A stretch of DNA of 64,000 nt from Leptotrichia sp. oral taxon 223 (GCF_013394795.1 NZ_JABXYU010000004.1:186001-250000), one strand, 5' to 3'. Numbered from the stretch's first letter, positions 7,596 to 17,184 are shown. Made by a program: numbers and translations. The notes: a model not told the origin generated them from the letters alone.

Positions 7596-9248
7596 CTAAT
7601 TTGCCTTGTTTTCAATCATTTTTTCAACTAAGTTTCTGGCATGGTCCCCGATTCTTGTGAAGTGTGATACAACATCTATGTAATAAAGTCCAGCTTTTAC
7701 ATCGCACTCATGCTTGCTTACCCGTTTTATATGGGCTTTTCTAACTTCTTTTTCTTTAGTGTAAAGTTTATTATGTAAATCGACTACTGTGAATGCTTTT
7801 TCTGTATCATTGTTTTTTAACGCTTCTTCAGCCGTTTCGATTATTTGTTTTGAGATTAGGAATAATTTTTGTACTTCCTCATGAGCTATCTCTGTAAATA
7901 CTAATTTTTTCTTAATTTCATATCTAGTATCTCTTACGATTCCGACTGCATGATCTCCTATACGCTCTACATCACGGCACATATCAAGATACATGCTGAT
8001 TTCTTCTCCATCCTTTTCAGTTATATGCTCCTGTGACAACGTAGTTAAGTATTTTGTAATTTCCTGATCAATATTATTTATTGCATCTTCTGTTTTTTCT
8101 ACTTTTTCTGCTGTTTTTTCATTGTGATCATGGAAAAATTCAACTGATCTTTCTAAACTTTTTAGTGCAAGTGAAATCATTGAAAGCATCTCCTGCTTTA
8201 CTTGCCCCAATGCAATTGAAGGTGTGTATATTAACGCCGTATCTAAGTATTTTGGCTTGTTTTCAACTTTATCTTCATCTTTTTCCTTAATCAGTTTTAC
8301 AACAACGTACTCAAGCACACCGATAAATGGAAATAATAAAACTGTTGTCATAATGTTAAATGAACCATGTGCAAATGCTATTGTTACTTTTGGATTCAAA
8401 TGAAGAAAGTGAGCCATTTTTTCTACAAATATTGAAAATGGTGATAATAAAATCATAAAAATAACTGTTCCGATAACATTAAACATTGTATGCGACAAGG
8501 CCAGTCTTTTTGCCGAAGTATTTGCCCCAATTACTGCGATGATTGCTGTTATGGTTGTCCCTATATTATCTCCAAAAAGTACAGGCAATGCTGCTTTTAG
8601 CGTTATAAGGTGTTCTTTATATACATTTTGCAGAATACTGATTGTAGCACTTGAAGCCTGAACCAGCATTGTGATTATTGTTCCAATAAATACTCCTAAA
8701 ATTGGACTATTGCTTAACTTTACTGTCAATTCCGTAAATGCTGGCAGATGTTTAAGTGGTTCCATTGCGCTTGACATCAATGTTAATGCAAAAAATATCC
8801 CACCAAAACCAAATAAAATCCTACCTAAATTATTTATAAAATTATGTTTTACAAAAAACAGGCATGCAGCCCCTAAAAATAATATTGGCAATGCATAATG
8901 CGTAATATTAAATCCAATTATGAAAGTTGTAATTGTTGTACCGATATTGGCTCCCATAACAATTCCAATCGCCTGTCTTAAAGTCAAAAGTCCTGCTCCG
9001 ACTAGTCCTATCGTAATAACTGTTGTTCCTGAACTCGATTGTATTAAAGCTGTTACCAAAATCCCAACTAAAACGCCTAAGAATGGTGAGGTTGTATATT
9101 TATCCAAAATATATCGAAGCCTATCTCCAGCCGCCATTTGCAGCCCGTCCCCCATATACTTTATACAAAACAGGAATAATCCCAGTCCACCCAGGAATCC
9201 AAATGCCATCTGCTGGTAGTTAATCACACTGACTGCTACTCCATTCAT
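7596..9248 (-). CDS. Na+/phosphate cotransporter with C-terminal PhoU domain
   Basis: The 550-residue membrane protein is a NptA/YjbB-type carrier. It has two inverted copies of the Na/Pi signature: QSSSGTTVITIGLVGAG near residue 70 and QASSATISILQNVY near residue 200, each within a bundle of hydrophobic helices. Residues about 345-550 form a PhoU-like helical domain (MCRDVERIGDHAVGI and VSHFTRIGDHARNLVEK), which in homologues couples transport to phosphate status. It imports inorganic phosphate at the inner membrane. The ATG at 9248 is chosen over a TTG one codon earlier; AGAGAGGA lies upstream. It is monocistronic with its own terminator. Confidence 0.9.
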   Translation of the reverse strand: MNGVAVSVINYQQMAFGFLGGLGLFLFCIKYMGDGLQMAAGDRLRYILDKYTTSPFLGVLVGILVTALIQSSSGTTVITIGLVGAGLLTLRQAIGIVMGANIGTTITTFIIGFNITHYALPILFLGAACLFFVKHNFINNLGRILFGFGGIFFALTLMSSAMEPLKHLPAFTELTVKLSNSPILGVFIGTIITMLVQASSATISILQNVYKEHLITLKAALPVLFGDNIGTTITAIIAVIGANTSAKRLALSHTMFNVIGTVIFMILLSPFSIFVEKMAHFLHLNPKVTIAFAHGSFNIMTTVLLFPFIGVLEYVVVKLIKEKDEDKVENKPKYLDTALIYTPSIALGQVKQEMLSMISLALKSLERSVEFFHDHNEKTAEKVEKTEDAINNIDQEITKYLTTLSQEHITEKDGEEISMYLDMCRDVERIGDHAVGIVRDTRYEIKKKLVFTEIAHEEVQKLFLISKQIIETAEEALKNNDTEKAFTVVDLHNKLYTKEKEVRKAHIKRVSKHECDVKAGLYYIDVVSHFTRIGDHARNLVEKMIENKAN

Positions 9249-9373
9249 CAAATCAATCCTCTCTTACATTTTAAATTTTTAATTTGCTTAATTTCTTCTC
9301 CAGTTATACTTATATCATATTTTTTCTAAATTTGCTATCTTTTTTTGCTATGAAAACTGAATAAAATTATTAA

Positions 9374-9952
9374 TTAAAATTTGAATATTATCCCGGCAAT
9401 AGCCGCAATTAAAATTAATACAATCGGATGCAAGTCAAATTTTTTCATTATCCCAAAAATAGCAGCCGCTAAAATTATTGACTTATAATTCAGCAAATCA
9501 GCCAAATTCTGAGTAATTTGGTATTTTGGCAAGTTTAAAAGCGTTATTTTTGCAACCCCTAAACCTGCCGCTACAATTAGCCCTGTTGATGCGGGACGTA
9601 ATCCGTAAAATATTTTTTGCACTAAAGCTGCTTCTTTAAATTTTGTCAAGGCTTTTGAAATTGCAATTATTATAACTACTGACGGGAATACCAAAGCTGT
9701 CGGAGCTGTTACTGCACCTGCTAAGCCAGATATTGAAAATCCCACATAGGTTGCCATATTTATTCCCATAGGGCCGGGAGTGGATTGTGAAATGGCAATC
9801 ATATTTGACACGTCCCCTGCCGTGTACCAGCCAGTTCTTTTCCCAATATCATATAGGAACGGAAGCGTTGCAAGTCCGCCACCTACTGCAAATAAGCCTG
9901 TTTTAAAAAATTCAAACGATAATGCCATCAATTTGATTAATTCTACTTTCAT
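9374..9952 (-). CDS. chrA: Chromate transporter, half-length subunit B
   Basis: The 192-residue membrane protein is one half of a CHR-family transporter. FFKTGLFAVGGGLATLPFLYD near residue 15 and ISQSTPGPMGINMATYVGF near residue 53 are the typical motifs. Half-length CHR proteins come as adjacent pairs that together make the inner-membrane carrier; here the partner is the gene ending at 9952, and TAATG overlap couples the two. The physiological substrate may be chromate, sulfate or another anion; the proven activity in the family is chromate export. Confidence 0.87.
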   Translation of the reverse strand: MKVELIKLMALSFEFFKTGLFAVGGGLATLPFLYDIGKRTGWYTAGDVSNMIAISQSTPGPMGINMATYVGFSISGLAGAVTAPTALVFPSVVIIIAISKALTKFKEAALVQKIFYGLRPASTGLIVAAGLGVAKITLLNLPKYQITQNLADLLNYKSIILAAAIFGIMKKFDLHPIVLILIAAIAGIIFKF

Positions 9953-10497
9953 TATTTATCCTCCTTTTTCACAAAATTTTTTATAAGAATACCTGAAATT
10001 CCTGCCAAAACTACAATTAAAGCTGGAGAAATCCAATTTGTAATTGACAACACAATCACTGTGATAAAAATTACTAAACAAAATTTATCAACTACCGATT
10101 TTTTTGCCATTTTTCTCACTGCTTCAAAAATAAGTACACAGACACAGGCTCTAACACCATTAAAAGCATACTGCACCGGCTTATAGCTGGCAAAATTTTT
10201 CAAAAAAGCCGCAATTACTGTAATAATGATTAATGACGGAAACACCATGCCTGCCGTAGCAACAATCCCCCCGATAATGCCTTTTGTTTTATATCCAACA
10301 AAAGTAGATGTATTTATGGCAATAATTCCTGGAGTAACTTGTCCAATCGCAAAATAATCCATAATTTCATCCTCTTTTGCCCATTTATGCCTTTCCACTA
10401 TTTCCTTTTGCAGCATCGGCAACATTGCATATCCGCCACCAAATGTAAATAATCCTATTTTTGCAAATACAAAAAATAATTCAATTAATTCTTTCAT
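9952..10497 (-). CDS. chrA: Chromate transporter, half-length subunit A
   Basis: The 181-residue partner of the previous gene, first in the pair. The same motifs recur: FVFAKIGLFTFGGGYAMLP near residue 9 and AIGQVTPGIIAINTSTFVGY near residue 50. Hydrophobic segments cover most of the remainder. Its stop overlaps the next start, so translation is coupled and the proteins likely form a heterodimer in the inner membrane. The start at 10497 has a weak ribosome site. No regulator is seen beside it. Confidence 0.87.
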   Translation of the reverse strand: MKELIELFFVFAKIGLFTFGGGYAMLPMLQKEIVERHKWAKEDEIMDYFAIGQVTPGIIAINTSTFVGYKTKGIIGGIVATAGMVFPSLIIITVIAAFLKNFASYKPVQYAFNGVRACVCVLIFEAVRKMAKKSVVDKFCLVIFITVIVLSITNWISPALIVVLAGISGILIKNFVKKEDK

Positions 10498-10781
10498 AGC
10501 TTTTATTACCCTTTTTATTTTTTATGTTTAAAGGATAATCTCTCCTTTCATTTTTAAAAAATTTCCTTAAAATCCTTTTTTTAATTATAAATTTAGATTA
10601 CATGATTTCAAGATTTATAAGATATTTTAACATATTTTACTTAATTTTTTACAAAAAAATTTATTTGTTGCATTTTTTCCATATCATAAAGTTAAATTAC
10701 TTAAATATTTTTATTTTTTACTTTATATAAAACTAACTTTATAGAAAATTTTTAAAAATAATAAAAATCTTGTAAAATCAT

Positions 10782-10811
10782 TTGACTTAGCCTAATTCTT
10801 TTTGCTATAAT
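10782..10811 (+). promoter_or_regulatory. Promoter of ldhA
   Basis: TTGACT at 10782-10787 and TATAAT at 10806-10811 are 18 bases apart, with a TTGC extension before the -10. The strong consensus agrees with high expression of a main fermentation enzyme. The rest of the 352-base gap (10498-10849) is AT-rich and shows nothing else I can support. Confidence 0.75.
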
Positions 10812-10849
10812 AAACATAAGAGATAATAAATTTTAGGAGGAATGTAAAA

Positions 10850-11884
10850 ATGAAAATTGTAGTTTTCGATGCAAAACCTTATGATATTGAGTTTTTTGAC
10901 AAATGGAATGAAACATTTGGGGCAAATATTACGTATTTCGAAGAAAAATTAAGCCTGAAAAATGTGATGCTTACAAAATACCAAGATGTTGTCTGCACAT
11001 TCGTAAATGATGATTTGAATGCAAAAGTATTGAACATACTTTCAAAAAATGGAGTTAGGGTTATTGCTGCAAGATGTGCCGGTTATAACAATATTGACTT
11101 AAAGGCTGCCCGTGAAAACAGAATTACTGTGTTAAGAGTGCCTGCATACTCTCCATATGCTGTTGCTGAGCATTCATTAGCTCTTCTTATGTCAGTAAAC
11201 AGAAAAACTCACAAAGCTTATAACAGAACAAGAGAAGGTAACTTTAGCTTGGCAGGATTAACTGGAATGGATTTAAATGGAAAAACTGCCGGAATTATAG
11301 GAACTGGTAGAATCGCAAGAATTTTCATAAAAATTTTAAATGGATTAGGAATGAAAGTCATTGGTTATGATAAATTCCCTAATGAACAAGCTGCAAAAGA
11401 AGGTAACTTCACTTATGTAACATTAGATGAAGTATTTGCAAATTCTGATGTGATTTCATTACATTGCCCATTATTCCCTGAAACAAGACACACAATTAAC
11501 AAAGAAACTATTGCTAAAATGAAAGATGGCGTTATTATCATCAATGCTGCCAGAGGTGGATTAATTGATACTGAAGCGCTAGTTGAAGGATTAAAAGATA
11601 AAAAAATCGGTGGAGCAGGACTTGATGTTTATGAAAATGAAAGCAGCTATTTCTTTGAAGATGAATCAGCAAGCGTGCTAGAAGATGATTTGCTGGCTAG
11701 ATTGCTGTCATTTAACAATGTTGTCTTAACTTCTCACCAGGCATTCCTAACAAAAGAAGCGTTAGACAATATTGCTGAAGCAACATTTAACAATATTTTA
11801 TCCTATGTAAAAGAAGAACCATTGACAAACGAAGTTTGGTACAACGAAGAAACTGGTAAAGTTGTTGAAGGTTTAAGAAAATAA
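10850..11884 (+). CDS. ldhA: D-lactate dehydrogenase (2-hydroxyacid dehydrogenase family)
   Basis: The 344-residue cytoplasmic enzyme reduces pyruvate to D-lactate and regenerates NAD+. The substrate domain starts MKIVVFDAKPYDIEFF; AARCAGYNNIDLKAA near 81 carries the ligand loop; the Rossmann motif GIIGTGRIARIF lies near 150; the catalytic Arg, Glu and His appear in NAARGGLIDTEAL, GLDVYENE and TSHQAFLTKEAL. The YENESSYFFEDE segment is typical of D-LDH of the LdhA type. Length matches the family. It has a strong promoter, TAGGAGG and its own terminator, which suits the lactic fermentation known for Leptotrichia. Confidence 0.92.
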   Translation: MKIVVFDAKPYDIEFFDKWNETFGANITYFEEKLSLKNVMLTKYQDVVCTFVNDDLNAKVLNILSKNGVRVIAARCAGYNNIDLKAARENRITVLRVPAYSPYAVAEHSLALLMSVNRKTHKAYNRTREGNFSLAGLTGMDLNGKTAGIIGTGRIARIFIKILNGLGMKVIGYDKFPNEQAAKEGNFTYVTLDEVFANSDVISLHCPLFPETRHTINKETIAKMKDGVIIINAARGGLIDTEALVEGLKDKKIGGAGLDVYENESSYFFEDESASVLEDDLLARLLSFNNVVLTSHQAFLTKEALDNIAEATFNNILSYVKEEPLTNEVWYNEETGKVVEGLRK

Positions 11885-11934
11885 TTGTCATTTAAAATAT
11901 TTAAAAAAGTTTTTAGAAAATAAAAACTTAAAGA

Positions 11935-11962
11935 GAGGCTGTTTTAAAAAGCAGCTTCTTTT
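11935..11962 (+). terminator. Terminator after ldhA
   Basis: GAGGCTG pairs with CAGCTTC (one G-T pair) around an A/T loop at 11935-11957, followed by a short T-run. Confidence 0.6.
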
Positions 11963-12002
11963 AATACTTTCCTAAAATTTGAAAAAAAAGAGGTTTAAAA
12001 AT

Positions 12003-13098
12003 ATGGATTTATTTGAAATAAAAAAACAGAATGAAATAAATGAAACTAATATTGAAGAAATCAGGAGGCATCTTTGACATTGAAAATTTAAAAAATGAAA
12101 TTGATAACTTGGAAAAAAAGACGTTTGAGGCAGATTTTTGGAATAATAAGAATAGTCAGGAAATATTGAAAAATATCAGTACGAAAAAAAAGCTGCTTGA
12201 AGAATATACTAATTTAAACGGGCTTTTTGAAGATGTTTCTACAATCATTGAATTTATTGAGATGGGGGACAATTCATTTGCAAATGAACTTGAGCAGAAG
12301 GCACAGGATTTAAAGAATGAAATTGATAATTTTAAGACAAAATTGCTTCTGGATGAGGAATACGACATAAATAATGCTATTCTTACGATAAATTCGGGAG
12401 CTGGCGGAACCGAGGCATGTGACTGGGCTGAAATGCTTTACAGAATGTACGACAGGTGGGCAAACCGGCATAATTTCAAAGTTGAAATTCTTGACAGCCT
12501 AGCTGGAGAAGAAGCTGGAATAAAAAGTATAACACTAAATATAAAGGGAAATTACGCTTATGGATATCTAAAAGGGGAAAAAGGCGTACATAGACTTGTC
12601 AGAATTTCCCCGTTTGACTCGAATGCCAGACGCCATACTTCATTTGCCGCAGTAAATGTTACCCCAGAAATAGAAGATGACGTTGAAATAGATATTCACA
12701 CAGAAGACTTGAAAATTGACACTTACAGGGCAAGCGGTGCTGGAGGGCAGCATGTAAACACAACAGACTCAGCTGTAAGAATCACACATATTCCAACAAA
12801 TACAGTAGTTACCTGCCAAAACGAACGTTCACAGCTAAAAAACCGTGAAACTGCAATGAAAATCTTAAAATCCAAATTATTCGAGCTGGAATTAGAAAAG
12901 CGTGAAAAGGAAATGGCAGAATTAAAAGGAACCGAATCAAAAATCGAATGGGGAAGCCAAATCCGTTCATATGTCTTCCAACCTTACAAAATGGTAAAGG
13001 ATCATAGGACAAAGGCAGAAGAAGGAAATGTGGAAAAAGTTATGGATGGAGATATCGACTTATTTATAAATGAATATTTAAAATACGCTAAATCCTAA
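12003..13098 (+). CDS. prfB: Peptide chain release factor 2 (programmed +1 frameshift)
   Basis: RF2 ends translation at UGA and UAA. The coding sequence is split: 24 codons from ATG 12003, then CTT TGA at 12072-12077, where the ribosome slips +1 and continues as GAC from 12076 to the stop at 13098, for 364 residues. The main frame shows the SPF recognition tripeptide in VRISPFDSNARR and the GGQ peptidyl-hydrolase motif in ASGAGGQHVNTTDSAVR, near residue 247. An AGAGG ribosome site precedes the ATG. Length is normal for RF2 once the shift is included. The leading 24 residues match the usual short N-terminal segment. The frameshift is autoregulation: scarce RF2 slows termination at UGA and favours the slip. 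Confidence 0.95.
12063..12078 (+). promoter_or_regulatory. RF2 programmed frameshift site
   Basis: AGGAGG (12063-12068) is an internal Shine-Dalgarno three bases before CTT TGA C (12072-12078). This matches the known prfB recoding signal: SD, a slippery CUU Leu codon, UGA stop and a following C. Reading CTT then GAC bridges the two frames. Confidence 0.95.
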
Positions 13099-13162
13099 TA
13101 ATGTACTTAAAATTTAAAATAATTTTACTTATAATAACTAAAATAATTGAAAGGCTTAAAAT

Positions 13163-13726
13163 ATGAAAAATACTAGATGTCCGTGGGCAAAATCTGAAAA
13201 TGACATTGCCTACCACGATACTGAATGGGGAGTGCCTTCCCACGATGACAGTTATATTTTTGAAATGCTAATATTGGAGGGCTTTCAGGCTGGACTTAGC
13301 TGGAATCTTATTTTGAATAAAAGAGAGAATTTTAGAAGTGCTTTTGATAATTTTGATTATAAAAAAATTGCAAAATATGATGAAAACAAGTTGGCTGAAC
13401 TATCTGAAAATAAAGGGATTGTTAGAAATAAATTAAAAATAGCTGCTTCTGTTAAAAACGCCCTTGCATTCATGGAAGTACAAAAGGAATTTGGCTCATT
13501 TGACAAGTACATCTGGAATTTTACAGATAATAAGCAAATTATAAATAGCTGGAAAGACATATCAGAAGTGCCTGCTACTACTGAATTATCGGATAAAATT
13601 AGTAAAGATTTGAAAAAACGTGGCTTTAAATTTGTTGGATCTACAATCATTTATTCTTTCTTACAGGCAATCGGAATAGTTGATGACCATTTAATTAGTT
13701 GTCCTTATAAAAAATCAGCTAAATAA
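13163..13726 (+). CDS. tag: DNA-3-methyladenine glycosylase I
   Basis: The 187-residue enzyme removes 3-methyladenine from alkylated DNA, the first step of base excision repair. It starts with the family hallmark RCPWAKSENDIAYHDTEWGVP, with zinc ligands Cys6 and His18; the other two ligands are in DDHLISCPYK at the C-terminus. The helix-hairpin core GFQAGLSWNLILNKRENFR contains the catalytic Glu-side pocket seen in Tag. Length agrees with Tag (about 187 residues in E. coli). It lies 64 bases after prfB and may share its transcript. Confidence 0.95.
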   Translation: MKNTRCPWAKSENDIAYHDTEWGVPSHDDSYIFEMLILEGFQAGLSWNLILNKRENFRSAFDNFDYKKIAKYDENKLAELSENKGIVRNKLKIAASVKNALAFMEVQKEFGSFDKYIWNFTDNKQIINSWKDISEVPATTELSDKISKDLKKRGFKFVGSTIIYSFLQAIGIVDDHLISCPYKKSAK

Positions 13727-13765
13727 TTATTTATAAAATTTTATTCATATTTGATTTTTTTTATC

Positions 13766-13793
13766 GTAAGGGCACTAGACGCCATGCCCTTAC
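13766..13793. repeat. Perfect 9-bp palindromic stem-loop without U-tract
   Basis: GTAAGGGCA at 13766-13774 and TGCCCTTAC at 13785-13793 form a perfect stem around a 10-base loop. It lies between convergent tag and rnmV, but neither strand has a T-run directly after the stem, so it is not a standard terminator. It resembles small dispersed palindromic elements of the GTAGGGGC...GCCCCTAC type. Confidence 0.5.
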
Positions 13794-13815
13794 AACCCTG
13801 CTTCTCGAATTTTAA

Positions 13816-14400
13816 TTATCGGGATAAACTATTTATTTCTTCAACAGCTTCCTCAAACTGTTCTTTTGAAATATTAAATGAATTAAGAGCCTTCAAAAGC
13901 TGTTTTGCATTATAATAGCCAATTTTTAAAATATCTCCAAGCATTATTCTACGTTCCTTTGCATTACTTCCCAAAACAAATCCATTATCAATCAAATCAC
14001 TAATATTAAATCTATTTTCACCATCTTGATTAGCTGTAATAACATTTTTCAAAGCCTCTAAAATTACTTTGTCATTAGCATTTTCCACTCCGATATTATC
14101 ATTTTTAGTTGCATCTCTTTGACTCACGAAAGCGTGCTTTATATTCGGAATATATCTTTTTAATATGTCACGAATTTTTTTTCCTGCAAAATCAGGATCT
14201 GTAAATAAAATTAAATCGTTATTTTTTGACAGTTCAACTATTTTATTTATTGTTTTTTTAGATAATGCGGAAAAGCCGTTTAAGGCAATAATATGTGCAT
14301 CTACAACTCGTTTTATGGCTGTTATGTCATCTCGCCCTTCGACTACTATAATTTCGTTTATTTTCAGTTTTTCTTTTTGTTTATTTGGCTCTTTTTTCAT
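13816..14400 (-). CDS. rnmV: Ribonuclease M5 (Toprim nuclease)
   Basis: The 194-residue protein is a small Toprim enzyme that cuts 5S rRNA precursors in Bacillus. The Toprim Glu is in INEIIVVEGRDD at about residues 13-24, and the metal-binding Asp pair is in LILFTDPDFAGKKIRDIL near 62-79. Between them lies NGFSALSKKTINKIVELSKN. The C-terminal region is helical. It follows pepD by 27 bases on the same strand. No ribosomal RNA gene is visible nearby, which is normal for this gene. Small Toprim proteins can be confused with DnaG fragments, but the length and order fit RNase M5. Confidence 0.88.
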   Translation of the reverse strand: MKKEPNKQKEKLKINEIIVVEGRDDITAIKRVVDAHIIALNGFSALSKKTINKIVELSKNNDLILFTDPDFAGKKIRDILKRYIPNIKHAFVSQRDATKNDNIGVENANDKVILEALKNVITANQDGENRFNISDLIDNGFVLGSNAKERRIMLGDILKIGYYNAKQLLKALNSFNISKEQFEEAVEEINSLSR

Positions 14401-14427
14401 TTAATATTTCCTTCTGATTTTTTATTT

Positions 14428-15912
14428 TTATTTAATATTATAATCTTCCATAACTTTTAGCAGTAATTTCCAAGTTTTTCCAACTGACTCTATTTCCATT
14501 CTTTCTTCTGGAGTGTGAGCACCATAAATATTAGGCCCGATTGAAACAATATCGATGTTTTCCATATTGTTATCAAAAATTCCACATTCCAGTCCAGCGT
14601 GAATTGCCTTAATTTCAGGATCCTTCCCTGTTATTTTCTTAAATGAATTTACTACAATATCACGAATTTTTGAGTCTTTTCGGTATTCCCAAGATGGATA
14701 TGGAGAATTTATTTTTACTGCCACTTCATATTTTTCAGAAAGTTCCTTTACATCATTTAATAACCTTTCAAGCGATTTATTCACCGAACTTCTTGGCAAT
14801 GCCTGAGTTTTTATTGCAATTTTCCCATCTTCATTTTCAGTTTTTATAACTCCAAGATTTATTGAAGTTTCCACAAGCCCTTCGATATCCTTGCTCATCG
14901 AAATAACTCCATTTGGAAATTCATGCAAGAATAAAATAACGGCATTTGTATTAGAAATTGACAATTTCCCTTCATTTTTCAGTTTCTCTTTTTTAACTTC
15001 CTTCACTTCAATAACTGGATTTTTGTCAATAATTTTAAAATCTTTTGTTATATTTTCAAAAGCCAGTTTTGCCAATCTTTCAAAATCGCTGACTTTTTCA
15101 TCCTCAAGTTTCACAGCCAGCAACGCCACTGCCTCTCTTGGTATCGCATTAGTCTTTTCCCCACCGTCAATGTCCATTATTGCAAGAGTGTATTTTTTAT
15201 TTAAGTGATTCAGAACTTCTGCCAAAATTTTATTTGAATTCCCTAATCCTAAATGAATTTCAGCTCCTGAATGTCCACCTAGAAGCCTTTTCACATCAAC
15301 ACTTATCACAGTGTCATCATCTTCGAGCTTTTCTGCATCAAAGTTAAACTCATTAAAGATTCTCGCACCACCTGCACTGCTTACATAAACTTGTCCGTAT
15401 TCTTCAGTATCCAAGTTTATAAGTGTCTTTCCAGAAAAAATCCCAAAGTCAAGGTTATTAACTCCGCTCATTCCGTCCTCTTCGTCAGTTGTGATAATAA
15501 TTTCAAGTGCTGGATGTTTCAAGTCATTACTGTCAAGTATCGCAAGTGCATAAGCCACAGCAATTCCATTATCCGCTCCAAGTGTCGTTCCATTTGCTTT
15601 CAAATATCCACCTTCCACAACAAGCTCAATTCCCTGTGTTTCAAAGTCAAACTCTGTATTTTTATTTTTTTCCCAAACCATATCCATATGCCCCTGCAGG
15701 ATAAGTGGCGAATATTCTTCATACCCTGCTGTTGCTGGCTTTCTTATTAATACATTCAATGCCTTGTCCTGAATAGCTTCCAGATTTCTTTCCTTTGCAA
15801 ATTGTACAATCCAGTCACTAATTTTTTTTTCTTTTCCCGAACCTCTCGGTATTTTTGATATTTCACTAAAATACTGAAAAACTTTTTCAGGATATAAATT
15901 TTCTATTTTCAT
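14428..15912 (-). CDS. pepD: Aminoacyl-histidine dipeptidase (peptidase D, M20 family)
   Basis: The 494-residue zinc dipeptidase cleaves Xaa-His and other unspecific dipeptides in the cytoplasm. M20 motifs are in order: ILQGHMDMVWEKN near 86 (zinc His and catalytic Asp), LGADNGIAVAYALAI near 127, TTDEEDGMSGV near 158 (general base Glu), RLLGGHSGAEIHLGLGN near 227, and the late AIHAGLECGIFDNN near 440. Length matches PepD (about 485). The start follows GGAAA. The gene likely feeds on peptides, as expected for an oral or gut fermenter. A hairpin at 15944-15962 separates it from the small gene upstream, so it may have its own promoter. Confidence 0.92.
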   Translation of the reverse strand: MKIENLYPEKVFQYFSEISKIPRGSGKEKKISDWIVQFAKERNLEAIQDKALNVLIRKPATAGYEEYSPLILQGHMDMVWEKNKNTEFDFETQGIELVVEGGYLKANGTTLGADNGIAVAYALAILDSNDLKHPALEIIITTDEEDGMSGVNNLDFGIFSGKTLINLDTEEYGQVYVSSAGGARIFNEFNFDAEKLEDDDTVISVDVKRLLGGHSGAEIHLGLGNSNKILAEVLNHLNKKYTLAIMDIDGGEKTNAIPREAVALLAVKLEDEKVSDFERLAKLAFENITKDFKIIDKNPVIEVKEVKKEKLKNEGKLSISNTNAVILFLHEFPNGVISMSKDIEGLVETSINLGVIKTENEDGKIAIKTQALPRSSVNKSLERLLNDVKELSEKYEVAVKINSPYPSWEYRKDSKIRDIVVNSFKKITGKDPEIKAIHAGLECGIFDNNMENIDIVSIGPNIYGAHTPEERMEIESVGKTWKLLLKVMEDYNIK

Positions 15913-15943
15913 TCTGTTTTCCTTTCTATAAATAAATTAATAA

Positions 15944-15962
15944 CAAGGGGACAAGCCCCTTG
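15944..15962 (-). terminator. Short hairpin between small ORF and pepD
   Basis: CAAGGGG-acaag-CCCCTTG is a perfect 7-bp stem. On the minus strand it is followed by TTATTAATTTATTT, a weak U-tract. It may end the deoD-small gene transcript or attenuate pepD. Confidence 0.55.
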
Positions 15963-15996
15963 CTTTTGAGAATATAGATTACTAAACATTTTCATG

Positions 15997-16146
15997 TCAT
16001 AAAATATTTTCCAGCAGCTCTTCCAGTTCCACCATTTCCTTTTGTGTCAAATCGTATCCGCTTTTCAGCTTTTTCAAAATTCTATTATCAGAACCGACTG
16101 AACTGCATTCCAGAATCTTTATAACTAATCTTTTGTAAAATTCCAC
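15997..16146 (-). CDS. Small hypothetical protein, 49 residues
   Basis: No family recognised. The frame begins at a GTG (16146) preceded by AGGGGAG at good spacing and runs 49 codons to TGA. The predicted peptide (VEFYKRLVIKILECSS at the start, LTQKEMVELEELLENIL at the end) is charged and looks like two helices joined by a Gly/Ser turn. It lies 36 bases after deoD and shares its direction. The strong ribosome site and regular codon use make it more likely real than chance, but this rests on one sequence. It could be a small regulatory or protein-binding peptide. Confidence 0.55.
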   Translation of the reverse strand: MEFYKRLVIKILECSSVGSDNRILKKLKSGYDLTQKEMVELEELLENIL

Positions 16147-16182
16147 TATTTTTTCTCCCCTAGTTATTTTCCTTAATTATTT

Positions 16183-16893
16183 TTATAATTGTATCGCTGT
16201 TTCCAAGGCCACTTCTATCATGTCATTAAAACTTGTCTGTCTTTCCTCAGCGCTTGTAACCTCATGAGTAATGAATGAATCACTGATTGTAAGCAATGTC
16301 AAGGCGTTTACTCCTAATTTTGCAGCAGTTGTATAAAGTTGAGCTGTTTCCATATCTACACACAATACTCCAAATTCAGCCCATTTTTTCCAAGCATTAG
16401 GATCTTCTCCGTAAAAAGTATCACTTGTAAATATATTTCCAGCCTTTACATTCAATCCTTTTGCTTTACCAACTTCATAAGCCTTGAAAAGTAATTTTGG
16501 ACTTGCTGTAGGCGCATAATCTGCTCCATTAAATCTCAATTTGTTAATAGCAGAGTCAGTTGAAGCTGACATTGCAATAACAACATCTCTAATTTTTACA
16601 TCTTCCTGATAAGAACCAGCAGTTCCGATTCTAATCAAATTTTTTACTCCAAATTCAGTTATCAGCTCATGTGAATAAATCCCAATCGAAGGTACTCCCA
16701 TTCCAGTTCCTTGCACAGATATTTTTTTCCCTTTATAAGTTCCTGTAAACCCTAGCATTCCTCTAACATTGTTATACTGAACAACATCTTCCAAAAATGT
16801 TTCTGCAATATATTTTGCCCTAAGCGGATCCCCTGGCAATAATATAGTTTCTGCAACATCTCCTCTATTTGCTCCAATATGCGGTGTCCCCAT
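16183..16893 (-). CDS. deoD: Purine nucleoside phosphorylase, DeoD type
   Basis: The 236-residue cytoplasmic enzyme splits purine (deoxy)ribonucleosides with phosphate to base and (deoxy)ribose-1-phosphate, as a hexamer. Recognisable segments are [23 protein letters not shown] at the start (phosphate-binding Gly and Arg), [18 protein letters not shown] near 60, [10 protein letters not shown] near 86, and [12 protein letters not shown] near 178 (purine and ribose site), then LLTISDS with the catalytic Asp. Length is normal. The start has a GGAGGT site. Together with the pyrimidine phosphorylase at 49205 and the nucleoside-binding lipoprotein at 50689 it gives the cell a nucleoside salvage route. 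Confidence 0.95.
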   Translation of the reverse strand: MGTPHIGANRGDVAETILLPGDPLRAKYIAETFLEDVVQYNNVRGMLGFTGTYKGKKISVQGTGMGVPSIGIYSHELITEFGVKNLIRIGTAGSYQEDVKIRDVVIAMSASTDSAINKLRFNGADYAPTASPKLLFKAYEVGKAKGLNVKAGNIFTSDTFYGEDPNAWKKWAEFGVLCVDMETAQLYTTAAKLGVNALTLLTISDSFITHEVTSAEERQTSFNDMIEVALETAIQL

Positions 16894-17184
16894 TTCATTA
16901 CCTCCTAAATTTTTTAATATTTCTAAAAAGTTTTGTTACTCACTATATTGTACTTCACTTTTTGAAATTATTCAAGGGGTTTATTTTATTTTTTTGACAT
17001 TTTTACTTTATTCTGGAGTAATTTACACATCCTTTTTAAAAATTTCATCTTTTTTACATTTTTCCGCTTATTTCAGTATAGTTTAATTAAGAAAGTCATT
17101 TTTGAATGAAAAGAGCATTTACCAAAATAAAGATAAAATTCAGGAAAAATTGGATAAGGAATGTGAAGCCGCTTTTATTATTAA

